Below, one piece after another: positions 17,856-27,700 of a stretch of 42,745 bases of DNA. The stretch comes from Balneolales bacterium (GTDB lineage Bacteria; Bacteroidota; Rhodothermia; Balneolales; HLUCCA01). The stretch's first letter is position 1. Each line of letters opens with the position of its first letter. The translations under genes and the position numbers were made by a program. Under the pieces are notes generated by a model, which saw nothing but the letters and a program-made list of their open reading frames with translations, was not told the DNA's origin and did not search any database. The stretch lies in assembly GCA_024711145.1 (NCBI GenBank), contig JANJTJ010000049.1, forward strand, positions 1 to 42,745. The letters are read 5' to 3'.

Positions 17856-20606
17856 ATGACCATCAAGTCGTCTATCCTGTCTCTACTAGTCGTGTTCGCC
17901 ACCGGTCTCAGCGGTGTGCTCGCTCAGGGAGGTCTGCAAGGGACCGTTACCGATTCGGGCAACCGCGAAGTGCTTACCGGGGCCAACATCCTTGTCTCCA
18001 GTTCGGATGGGGCGGTTTCCCGAGGCACCAACTCCGGAATCGACGGCACCTATTCCTTCACCAGCCTGCGCGCCGGCACCTACACCGTGCGTGTGAGCTA
18101 CGTGGGCTACAACGACCGCACCATCAACGATGTCGTGATCCGCGACGGTGCCGTAACCCGGTTGGACATCGACCTCACGGCCGGTGTGAGTCTGAACCCG
18201 GTGGTCATTTCGGCTTCCAAAGCCCAGGAGAAAGTGACCGAAGCGCCCGCATCCATCCAGGTGGTATCGGCCCGCGACATCGCGAACGTCTCCACCACGG
18301 GTTCGGCCGACTACGTGAAAGGCCTCACCGCCGTGGACGTGGCCCAGCAGGGCATCGCCTCCCAAACGGTGGTCACCCGCGGCTTCAACAACATCTTCAG
18401 CGGCTCCCTGTTGGTGCTTACCGACAACCGCATCACCCACATCCCCTCGCTGCGCGCCAACGTGCTGCACTTCATCCCGCAGACGAACGACGACATCGAG
18501 AGCGTGGAACTGGTGCTGGGTCCGGCCGCCGCCCTGTACGGCCCCAACGCCAACAGCGGCGTGATGCACATGCTCACCAAGTCGCCCCTCACCTCGGCCG
18601 GTACCAGCATCGGCGTGTTCGGCGGCAACCAGAGCTTCTTCAAGGTACAGGCCCGTTCGGCCCACCGCCTCAGCGACCGGTTCGGTCTGAAGGTATCCGG
18701 CCAGTACGTGCGCGCCAGCGAGTTCGAGCTGGATCCTAACAACCCGTACCGCCAGCAGGAAACCCAGGCCCGTACGGCCTATCTGGGTGGCGGCGGCGAC
18801 CCGCTCTCTCCGTTCGGCCGCCGCATCGGTGTGCGCGACTACGACATCGAGAAGCTCTCGATCGACGCCCGTGCCGACTACCAGGTGAGCGACAACCTCA
18901 CGGCCATCTTCAACACCGGCTTCAACCGGGCCAACAACATCGACCTGACGGGTCTGGGTGCTGGCCAAGCCGTTGATTGGACCTACAGCTACTACCAGGG
19001 CCGCATCCTGTACCGCAACTGGTTCTTCCAGACCTTCCTGAACCAATCCAACTCGGGCGACACCTACATCATCCCAACTGGGAACGCCATCGTGGACAAA
19101 TCCAACCTGATGGTGTCGCAGCTGCAGCACCAGGCCGATTGGAGCCGGTTCAACTTCGTGTACGGGGTGGATTACATCCGCACCAATCCCCAGACCGAGG
19201 GTACGGTGAACGGGCAGTATGAGAACCAGGACACCTACCAGGAATTCGGCGGGTACCTGCAAACCAAGTACACCTTCAGCGAGAAGCTGGACCTGCTGGC
19301 CTCCTTCCGGTTGGACCAGCACAGCGAGCTGAACGACCCGGTGTTCTCGCCCCGTGCGGCCTTGGTCTTCAAGCCCATCCCGAACCACAACTTCCGGGTG
19401 ACCTACAACCGCTCCTTCAGCACGCCCAGCTCGAACAACCTGTTCCTGGACCTGCTGGCCCGTCAACAGGTGATTTTCCCCGGATATAATGGTACCGGGT
19501 TGTTGGATGTGCGTGCACAGGGTGTGCCGAAATCAGGATTCACCTTTGACCGCGGTATGAACGGTTTACCACTCTGGCAACTAAATTTACCCGCAGTAAT
19601 GCCAGGGCAACCTACATCCGATCTCGAATTCGATCCTTCCAATATCAATCCGGCCCACTGGGCAGTAATTCGGAACGTATTGGCTGGTGCCATCGCCGCA
19701 AATCCGAATCTGCCGGCTGATGTCAAGGCCTTGAATTGGGGGTCTGCCGCTCAACCAGGCACCAGTAGTCTTCCTTCCATTGGTCTACTTATGTTCAACC
19801 CGCTCACGGCTTCGGTTGTGAGTGATGTAACCGACATCGACGCCATCAAGCCGACGATCTACAACACCTTCGAAGTGGGTTACAAAGGCATCTTCAACAA
19901 CAACCTGCTGTTGAGCGCCGATGTGTACTACACCAAGGCCGAAAACTTCGTGGGTCCCTTGCTGGTTGAAACCCCGACTGTCAACATGAATCCCAACAAT
20001 GCCGGTTCATACTTGGGCGCATTCATGATTTCGAACGGAATAAATCCAGCGGTTGCGGCGGCTGTGGCAGCCCAACTTGCTCCTGTAGTGGCTCAAATTC
20101 CCTTGGGCGTGGTAACGCCCCAGGAGGCTTTCGACCGCCGCGCCGTGATGCTCACCTACCGCAACTTCGGTGAGATCACCTACTGGGGTGTTGACCTCGG
20201 CTTCGAGTACCTGATGGGTGCCCGCTACCGCCTCATGGGCAACATGAGTTATGTGAGCGAAGACCAATGGCTCGACCTGGACGGCAACCCCGATTTCGAC
20301 ATCAACCTGAACGCGCCGAAAACGAAGTTCATGTTGGGCATCGGGTACGACAACCGCGATGCCGGCTTCGACGCCGCCGCCAAATTCCGCTACGTGGGCG
20401 GGTTCCCGGTAGAATCGGGCATCTATGTGGGTGAAGTGGACGCCTACTACACCTTGGACGTGAACGCCGGGTACAACCTGCGTGCCGTTCCGGGGCTGCG
20501 GTTCTCGGCCAACATCAACAACCTGACCAACAACCAGGCGCCCCAGTTCGCCGGTACGCCCGACATCGGCCTGTTCGCCACGGGTGGGATCACCTACTCG
20601 TTCTGA
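17856..20606 (+). CDS. TonB-dependent receptor with carboxypeptidase-regulatory-like N-terminal domain
   Basis: 'GLQGTVTDSGNREVLTGANILVSSSDG...GIDGTYSFTSLRAGTYTVRVSYVGY', plug 'VTEAPASIQVVSARDIAN...VELVLGPAAALYGPNANSGVMHMLTKSP', C-term 'GIFATGGITYSF'-like barrel end. Confidence 0.93.
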   Translation: MTIKSSILSLLVVFATGLSGVLAQGGLQGTVTDSGNREVLTGANILVSSSDGAVSRGTNSGIDGTYSFTSLRAGTYTVRVSYVGYNDRTINDVVIRDGAVTRLDIDLTAGVSLNPVVISASKAQEKVTEAPASIQVVSARDIANVSTTGSADYVKGLTAVDVAQQGIASQTVVTRGFNNIFSGSLLVLTDNRITHIPSLRANVLHFIPQTNDDIESVELVLGPAAALYGPNANSGVMHMLTKSPLTSAGTSIGVFGGNQSFFKVQARSAHRLSDRFGLKVSGQYVRASEFELDPNNPYRQQETQARTAYLGGGGDPLSPFGRRIGVRDYDIEKLSIDARADYQVSDNLTAIFNTGFNRANNIDLTGLGAGQAVDWTYSYYQGRILYRNWFFQTFLNQSNSGDTYIIPTGNAIVDKSNLMVSQLQHQADWSRFNFVYGVDYIRTNPQTEGTVNGQYENQDTYQEFGGYLQTKYTFSEKLDLLASFRLDQHSELNDPVFSPRAALVFKPIPNHNFRVTYNRSFSTPSSNNLFLDLLARQQVIFPGYNGTGLLDVRAQGVPKSGFTFDRGMNGLPLWQLNLPAVMPGQPTSDLEFDPSNINPAHWAVIRNVLAGAIAANPNLPADVKALNWGSAAQPGTSSLPSIGLLMFNPLTASVVSDVTDIDAIKPTIYNTFEVGYKGIFNNNLLLSADVYYTKAENFVGPLLVETPTVNMNPNNAGSYLGAFMISNGINPAVAAAVAAQLAPVVAQIPLGVVTPQEAFDRRAVMLTYRNFGEITYWGVDLGFEYLMGARYRLMGNMSYVSEDQWLDLDGNPDFDINLNAPKTKFMLGIGYDNRDAGFDAAAKFRYVGGFPVESGIYVGEVDAYYTLDVNAGYNLRAVPGLRFSANINNLTNNQAPQFAGTPDIGLFATGGITYSF

Positions 20607-20627
20607 GGCCGGCGCCAACGCCTTCCC

Positions 20628-20662
20628 AAGCCCTGTCCGGTTCGCCGGGCAGGGCTTTTTTT
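20628..20662 (+). terminator. Rho-independent terminator of the TonB receptor gene
   Basis: AAGCCCTGTCCGG ttcg CCGGGCAGGGCTT followed by TTTTT. Confidence 0.9.
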
Positions 20663-20681
20663 ATGGGTATCTTGGCCCGCC

Positions 20682-21458
20682 ATGGCAACCTATCTGGAAA
20701 AACTGCAGGCTTCCGTACGCCGGAGCGGCTCCGTCTTGTGCGTGGGGTTGGACCCCGAGCCCGACGGAAGCGACCTGTTGGGTCGGTTGAAGCGCCTGAT
20801 TGACGAGACCGCCGATTCCGCCGCAGCCTACAAGCCCAACCTGGGCTTTTTCGAAGCCATGGGCACGGCGGGCATGGAGCTGTACGAAGCCGTACTCGGC
20901 CACATACCGGCCGGCCACATCGTGGTGGCCGATGCCAAACGGGGCGACATCGGCCACACGGCGGCCCGGTACGCGCACGCCCATCTGCGGGCGTGGCCGG
21001 CCGACGCCGTCACCGTGAATCCGTTGATGGGATGGGAAACCTTGGATCCGTATCTGACCGATGCGGCCAAGGCCGCCTACGTCTTGTGCCTGACCAGCAA
21101 CCCGGGTGCCGAAGACCTGCTGTTGCGGCCTTTCGCCGCCGCCGAGAGCCTGGCCCACCACATTGCGGCGACCGTGGGTGCCCGCCGCGATGCCGGCACC
21201 GCCGGCCTGGTTGTGGGAGCCACCCGGCCCGAGCGGCTGGCCTCGGTCCTTGCCGGCGCGCCGGACGCCCCTCTGCTCATCCCCGGCGTGGGAGCCCAGG
21301 GCGGCGACCCGGCGGCCTTGGGCCACGCCTTGCGCGGGCACCGGGGCATTCCCCTGGTGAACGTGACCCGTGCCATCGCCAACGCCGCCGAAGGTGCCCG
21401 CGCCGCCGCCCGCCGCTACCATGCGGCCCTCCTGCCCTTGGCCGAACCCCATGTCTGA
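20682..21458 (+). CDS. pyrF: Orotidine 5'-phosphate decarboxylase (PyrF type 2)
   Basis: 'SVLCVGLDPEPDG', 'AAYKPNLGFFEAMG', 'HIVVADAKRGDIGHTAARYA', 'PGVGAQGGDPAALGHALRG'. Confidence 0.93.
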   Translation: MATYLEKLQASVRRSGSVLCVGLDPEPDGSDLLGRLKRLIDETADSAAAYKPNLGFFEAMGTAGMELYEAVLGHIPAGHIVVADAKRGDIGHTAARYAHAHLRAWPADAVTVNPLMGWETLDPYLTDAAKAAYVLCLTSNPGAEDLLLRPFAAAESLAHHIAATVGARRDAGTAGLVVGATRPERLASVLAGAPDAPLLIPGVGAQGGDPAALGHALRGHRGIPLVNVTRAIANAAEGARAAARRYHAALLPLAEPHV

Positions 21459-21906
21459 GGCCCTTCCCGAGGTCGTGCTCTATACCGACGGGGCCTGCAG
21501 CGGCAACCCCGGTCCCGGAGGCTGGGCGGCCCTCCTCCTCTGGAACGGCCGCGAACGCGAGCTCAGCGGGCACCACCCCGCCACCACCAACAACCGCATG
21601 GAGATGACGGCCGTGATCGAAGGCCTCCGGGCCCTCAACCGCCCCTGCCGGGTCACCATCTGCTCCGACAGCGCCCTCATCATCAACGCCTTCCAAGACC
21701 GGTGGATCGATAGCTGGATGAAGCGCGGCTGGCTCAAAGCCGACAAGAAACCCGTCGAAAACCGGGACCTGTGGGAAGCCATGCTGCAAGCGGCCGCGCC
21801 CCACCACATCACCTGGAAAAAAGTGAAGGGTCATTCCACCGACCCCCTCAACAACCGGGTGGACGCCCTGGCGGTGGCGGCATCGAAGCTGACAGCTGAC
21901 AGCTGA
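21451..21906 (+). CDS. rnhA: Ribonuclease HI
   Basis: 'VVLYTDGACSGNPGPGGWAALL', 'TTNNRMEMTAVIEGL', 'SDSALIINAF', 'VKGHSTDPLNNRVDALA'; ATG overlaps the pyrF stop (ATGTCTGA). Confidence 0.95.
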   Translation: MSEALPEVVLYTDGACSGNPGPGGWAALLLWNGRERELSGHHPATTNNRMEMTAVIEGLRALNRPCRVTICSDSALIINAFQDRWIDSWMKRGWLKADKKPVENRDLWEAMLQAAAPHHITWKKVKGHSTDPLNNRVDALAVAASKLTADS

Positions 21907-21909
21907 CAG
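21887..21909 (+). repeat. Heptanucleotide array (AGCTGAC)x3+AG at the rnhA 3' end
   Basis: AGCTGACAGCTGACAGCTGACAG read directly; spans the rnhA stop. Confidence 0.95.
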
Positions 21910-21920
21910 TATATTCAGCC

Positions 21921-24644
21921 ATGCACCTCATCCTTCTTGTTGTCCTTTTCCTGCAGCTGCAGCCGCCGGACACCCTGAGCCTGGCCGATACCACGCGCTG
22001 GGGCAGCATCAACATGGCGAGAACCGAGGGATGGACGCTGCGCACCGCGGCCGATGCGGCTCCCGTGCCGGTGCGCATCAACGCCATGGACAGCATACGG
22101 GCGTTGCCGATCTGGAACGGTTACGGGCTTTTCGAAACCACCCTGATGGTGGACTCCGTGCTGAGCACCCGGCCCTGGATGTTGGGCTACTACTCGCCGG
22201 GCGGCGTGCGCATATGGGTCAACGAAACCCTGGTGTTGCAAACCGGAAAGCCGTCGCCGACGGCCGATGGCGAGGTATTGGGCCGGTTTCTGAACATTGT
22301 GGATCGGCCGGTGCGCCTGCTCGAAGGGCCGAACACCCTGCGCATCGAGTTGTCGGAGCATACCGTTCCGTTCCGATTCGTGAACGGATTGGGAAACGTG
22401 CGACCCGGCATGATCGACCTGTATCTGAAGAAACCGGGAACCGATGCGGTTCAACGCCGGCAACGGGCCTTCATCTTCGGCGGCACCATGTTGGTACTGC
22501 TCACGCTCATCCTGCTGCACGGCTTCCTATCGCTCCAATTCCGCAACGACTACCACCGCAACGTGATGCTCACCATCGGGTTCATCGCCTTGCACGCCTT
22601 CACCACCATGTCGGACAGCATCGTCGATTGGACGTTCGCCTACGCGCCGTTCTTCGAGATCTCGTACGCCACCACATTCATCTTCGTCATCTACTATTTC
22701 TCCCTATCGCTCCGGCATCTGTACCGGTTGCGTCCGCATCTCGCGCCCATGCGGGCGCTGCTCGGGGTGTCGGTGGCCATAGCCCTGTACGCGGCGTTCC
22801 ACTCCCGATATCCGCTCCACATCCTGCATCCCGTGTTGGCCTTGCTGACGGTCGGTTATGCCATTTGGACCATGCGGGAAGCCAAGCTGGCGTCGGCCGA
22901 CCACGAGATCGGCATTCTGCTGGTCGGATTTCTGATAACCATGGGCGGTGCCATCGGCTACTCCCTCGTGTACCTGGTATTGGGCATCGATAGCAACGCC
23001 GTACTCATCGTATCGGCCTTGAGCGCCTACGCCGGCCTACCGATCGCGCTCACCTTCAACATAGCCAAGAACTATTCGGGCCTGTTCAAGACCATGGAGC
23101 TGAAGGTGGTGGAGCGCACGGCCCAGTTGCAGCAGGCCAACGAATACAAGACCCGCTTCTTCGCCAACATCTCGCACGAATTCCGCACCCCGCTCACCAT
23201 CGCGCGGGGGTTGTTGGACCGGTTGGCCGGGCGCCGGCCCCACGATGCCGCCCTGTTGGCCGAGCTCTCGCCGGTGCAACGCAACCTGAGCCGCCTGGGC
23301 GACATGGTGAATCAGATCGTGGACCTGACCAAATCGGACCACGACCAGATGGCCCTCAACCGGAAAGTGTACCGGGTGGATTCGATCGTGACCTTGTCGG
23401 TGGAGTCGTTCCGGTCCTTGTCGGACCACCGCAACCAGACCCTGGTATTCGCCTCCGGAACGCCCGATGCGGCGGTGCATGCCGACCGCCTGAAGCTCGA
23501 GATCATGATCAACAACCTGGTTTCGAACGCCATCAAATACACCCCGGCGGGAGGCACCATCCGGGTGTCGACCAGCGCGGACGGGGGCCGATTCTACCTG
23601 CGTGTGGAGGATACCGGCCGCGGCATTCCGGCCGAAGAACGCGAAGCCGTCTTCCAACGCTTCCACCGCATCCGGCAGAACGATACCGAATATGTGGAAG
23701 GCATGGGCATCGGGTTGGAGCTCAGCCGCACCCTGGCCCGGTTGCATGGGGGCGAGATCCGCCTGCTCGCATCCGAAGCGGGTACCGGTTCCACATTCGA
23801 ACTGGAACTGCCCCTGTCGGATGCCGCCGGAGCCGAAGACATCCTGGAGGATTTCGACACCCATTTCCGTTCCCTGCCGCAGCCACCGGCGCCGGGGTCT
23901 GCCGAAAACCGCATCCTGCTGGTCGAAGACAACGACGACATGGCCGCCTACATCACCGATGTGTTGCAGGACGTGGGCACCGTGGAACGCGCCATCCACG
24001 GAGAGGATGCCCTGGCCAAACTGGCCGCAAGCCGGCCGGAACTCATCATCACCGACCTCATGATGCCCAGGATGGGCGGAAGCGCGTTGATCGCTGAACT
24101 GCGGAAACGGGACGAATGGCATGATGTGCCCGTGGTGGTGCTCACCGCCAAAGCCCTGGAGGCCGACAAACTCGACCTGCTGCGCATCGGGGTGGTCGAT
24201 TACATCACCAAGCCCTTCTCGGTGGATGAGTTGGTTTTCAAATCGCGCACCTTGTTGAACCTGGGCCGGAAGCGGAAGAAGGCGCGGATCATCCTGAGCA
24301 CCGAAGAAGCCTCGCTGGATCGGGAGCGGCTCACCCCGGAAGCCGCCGAATGGGTGAAGGCGAACATCAAAGACCAAAGCCTCTCGGTGGATGTGTTGGC
24401 CGACCACCTCAACATGAGCCGCCGCACCCTGTACCGCCTCATCGAAGCCGAAACGGGCATGTCGTCGGCCGAGTTCATCCGCGAGATCCGGTTGCAGACG
24501 GCCCGGCAGCTCCTGCACAACAGCACGTCGGCCACGTTGGAGCAGATCGCGGAAGCCGTAGGGTATGCCGGCGGGCGCACCTTCCGCAAACACTACCACG
24601 ATCGGTTCGGGCTGCACCCCCTGGATGAGCTCAAAAAGGCCTGA
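21921..24644 (+). CDS. Hybrid two-component sensor: periplasmic beta-sandwich-like domain + multi-TM (7TMR-DISM-like) + HisKA/HATPase + receiver + AraC-type HTH
   Basis: H-box 'FFANISHEFRTPLTIARGLLDRL'; 'VEDTGRGIPAEEREAVFQRFHRI'; receiver 'RILLVEDNDDMAAYITDVL...IITDLMMPRMGG...VLTAKA...YITKPF'; HTH 'SVDVLADHLNMSRRTLYRLIEAETGMSSAEFIREIRLQTARQLL'. Confidence 0.92.
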   Translation: MHLILLVVLFLQLQPPDTLSLADTTRWGSINMARTEGWTLRTAADAAPVPVRINAMDSIRALPIWNGYGLFETTLMVDSVLSTRPWMLGYYSPGGVRIWVNETLVLQTGKPSPTADGEVLGRFLNIVDRPVRLLEGPNTLRIELSEHTVPFRFVNGLGNVRPGMIDLYLKKPGTDAVQRRQRAFIFGGTMLVLLTLILLHGFLSLQFRNDYHRNVMLTIGFIALHAFTTMSDSIVDWTFAYAPFFEISYATTFIFVIYYFSLSLRHLYRLRPHLAPMRALLGVSVAIALYAAFHSRYPLHILHPVLALLTVGYAIWTMREAKLASADHEIGILLVGFLITMGGAIGYSLVYLVLGIDSNAVLIVSALSAYAGLPIALTFNIAKNYSGLFKTMELKVVERTAQLQQANEYKTRFFANISHEFRTPLTIARGLLDRLAGRRPHDAALLAELSPVQRNLSRLGDMVNQIVDLTKSDHDQMALNRKVYRVDSIVTLSVESFRSLSDHRNQTLVFASGTPDAAVHADRLKLEIMINNLVSNAIKYTPAGGTIRVSTSADGGRFYLRVEDTGRGIPAEEREAVFQRFHRIRQNDTEYVEGMGIGLELSRTLARLHGGEIRLLASEAGTGSTFELELPLSDAAGAEDILEDFDTHFRSLPQPPAPGSAENRILLVEDNDDMAAYITDVLQDVGTVERAIHGEDALAKLAASRPELIITDLMMPRMGGSALIAELRKRDEWHDVPVVVLTAKALEADKLDLLRIGVVDYITKPFSVDELVFKSRTLLNLGRKRKKARIILSTEEASLDRERLTPEAAEWVKANIKDQSLSVDVLADHLNMSRRTLYRLIEAETGMSSAEFIREIRLQTARQLLHNSTSATLEQIAEAVGYAGGRTFRKHYHDRFGLHPLDELKKA

Positions 24645-24732
24645 ATGGCACAACCGCGCATGCAAAATGGCATGATCGCGACGTAGCGGGCGGTGTAATC
24701 TCATGATGCCCATCATCCAGCCCGAGGCCATC

Positions 24733-27700
24733 ATGAGAACCGCACTGCTTACCGCCTTCCTGTCCATCGCCGCCACCGTATCGGCGCAACTGCCTGCCGA
24801 CGGCCTCCGCGTCCATCTCCGGGCCGATGCCGGCACCTCCACCACCGTCGAAAACGAAGGGATAACTTCGTGGACCGACCAATCCGGAAACGGATTCAAT
24901 GCCTCCGCACCTGGCGGGCAACCGGTCTATGTGTCGAATGCGATCAACGGTCAGCCGGCATTGTTCTTCAACGGCACCCAGTATCTCCACATCGCCAACA
25001 CGGGCACGCTCGGACTTGTGAACAGCGATTACGAGATGTTCTTCGTGGCGAAGAGCAGCCACAGCGGCATCCAGTTTCTGGGATCGGGCAGCTTGGGGCA
25101 CCACGAGGTGCATCTGAACGGTCTGGGCGCCCTGCGTTTCATTCCGAATGAGGAAGTCGGCATCAACCATGGCACGGATGGGGATTACACCGACGGCGAA
25201 CAGCGCATCTACAGCGTGCGGGCGACCACCACCCACGGCACCGCCCGGGTGAACGGCGTGGATGTGGGCACCACGGCGAACGCGCGGTCGGCATCGGATG
25301 CCCTGTTCAGCCTGGGCAACCGCAGTGTGGGCGGTTATCCCCTCGTCGGCCACATCGCCGAAGTGATCATCTACAACCGGGTATTGAGCAAGGTGGAACG
25401 GAACCAGGTGGAAGCCTATCTGGCCGAGAAATATGCGGTGACCGAGGTCTTCGCGGCCGCTCCCACCGTGGTGCTCGATTCGTACCAAACCAGCCATCAG
25501 CTCGGTGTGACATTCTCCGGATTGGTGAACCCGAACGGATCGGCCACCACCTACCGGTTCCTGTATGGTACCGACCCGGACAACCTGAACTTGAGCACCG
25601 AGCCGGTGTCTGTGGGTAGTGGGAACGCCTTCGTGGCGGCCTATGTCTCCGTGCCGGGCCTATCGCCGGCACAGACCTACCATGTGGTGTTGGAAGCCGA
25701 GAACGCCGCGCATGCGGTCCGATCTCCGACCGGGGAAGTCGCCATCACGGACCAACCCACGGGCACGCCCGTCGCGTCGATTCCCGCCTCGGGGCTTCGG
25801 GTACACCTCAAAGCCGATGCGGGCACCTCCACCACCGTGGAGAACGCGGTGGTGGACCAGTGGCTCGACGTGTCGGGCAACGGGTTGCGGGCGTTCCCCC
25901 CGGCCAGCCAGCCGGTCTACAGCCCGAACGCCATCAACGGCATGCCGGCCTTGCAATTCAGCGGGGTGCAAGCGCTCCATATCGCCAACACCAGCACGCT
26001 CGGCCTCACCGACAGCGACTATGAGATGTTCGTTGTGGCCAAAAGCGGCAACCCGGCCATCCAGTTCCTGGGATCGGGTGGCCTGGCTTACCACGAGCTG
26101 CACCTGAACGGTGCCGCCGGGCTCCGATTCATCCCCAAAAATCCGATGTTCGTGGACAACGGCGCCGACCAGGCGTTCACCGACGGCACGCCTCGGATTT
26201 TCGGCGTTCGGGCGTCCGCCACAACCGGTGTGGCCCGGGTGAACGGTGTGGACGCCGGGCAGTTCGGCGATGCCCGATCCGCCACCGACGCCATGTTCCG
26301 GCTGGGTATGCGGAACGACGGGACTTACCCCCTGTACGGCCACATCGCCGAAGTGCTCATCTACGACCGCACTCTGAGTGCCCCGGAACGCACCTTGGTG
26401 GAGCGCTATCTGGCCAGCAAGTATTCCATTTCGGGTGCGGCGCTCACCAGCCCCACGCTCGTGCTGAACACCCCCACCACGACGCAGGACCTCGGCGCCG
26501 TGGTCTCCGGCACCGTGAACCCCAACGGCGTGGCCACCACCTACCATTTTCTGTACGGTACCGATCCGGACAACATGACCCATGGCACCGAGACCGTCTC
26601 GGCCGGCGCCGGCACCGAACCGGTGGAGGTGGAGGCGGCCCTCGAGGGATTGGACCGCAACCAGGTCTATTACGTGAAGCTTGTGGCCGAAACCGCCTCC
26701 CAGATTGTGGAAACGGCAGCCCAGCGTTTCGATACCTCCTACCTCGAGGTGCTCGGCTTCGGCACCGATGTGGCGGTCGACAGCGAAAACCCGCAAGCAA
26801 CCCGCCTCACCGCCACGGTCCGGCTCGGGCTCCCCGCCGGTAGTGGCTCGGAGTACAAGATCCGATATGGCGCTTTCGAAACCGACTTCATCCCCATTAA
26901 CGCCACCGGCACGCTCGACGAGACCGTGTGGTTGCCGAACGACGACCTGGTATTCGGCCAGACGTATGACCTCGTGCTGATCGGGAAAGGTCCGACCGGG
27001 AAACTGACCTACAGCGATACGTTGTCGGTGGTGTATTACGGGATTCCATCTGCGGTTCTATCCTCGGCAGTGCCGTCTCCTGACGGAAGCGTCGTTGTGA
27101 CCGGAAGTGCGAATCCGAACGGATTTGCGACATCCTACTCCATCCTCTATGGAACGGATCTCGAAAGCCTGACAGCCACCGATGCGGTGGCATTGGGGAA
27201 CGGGACCTCGGCCGTCGCCATCAACCGCACCCTCGAATCGCTGACTCCCGGGCAGACGTACCACATCGTGTTGAGCGTTTTCAACAACGACGAAGTGGTC
27301 AGCCAGTCGGACACGCTCACGTTCAGCACCCGATGGCCCGGCGCCGACCTCACCCTGGCGGATGCGGACCCGCAGACCGGCGCCACCTTCGGCGGAGCGG
27401 TCTATCCGAACGGCTTCGATGCCGAGTACCGGTTCCGGTACGGCACCACCACGGAATTGGGCTCCGCTACCGAATGGTCCGCCGCCGGTTCGGGTACCGA
27501 AGCCGTCGAGGCCTTGGCGAGCGGAATCGCCATCGACAACAACGCCATCTATCAGGTAATCATGGAGGCGCGGATTGGGGCCAACCTCATCCGAACCGAC
27601 ACGCTCTCGTTCGATACCTATTTCGTAGAGAACCCGCAGGTGGAGCTGGGCCTGGCCTATGCGGACGGAGCCGAGCACATCCGGGTGAGCGGCAGTTTCG

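Noticed and set aside
24655-24683. CGCGCATGC...GCATGATCGCG imperfect palindrome after the sensor gene as a terminator
   Set aside because: Short interrupted stem with no T tract; insufficient support.
24703-24732. ATG at 24703 as start of the giant gene
   Set aside because: Would place MMPIIQPEAI ahead of an otherwise normal signal peptide; 24733 preferred but not proven.
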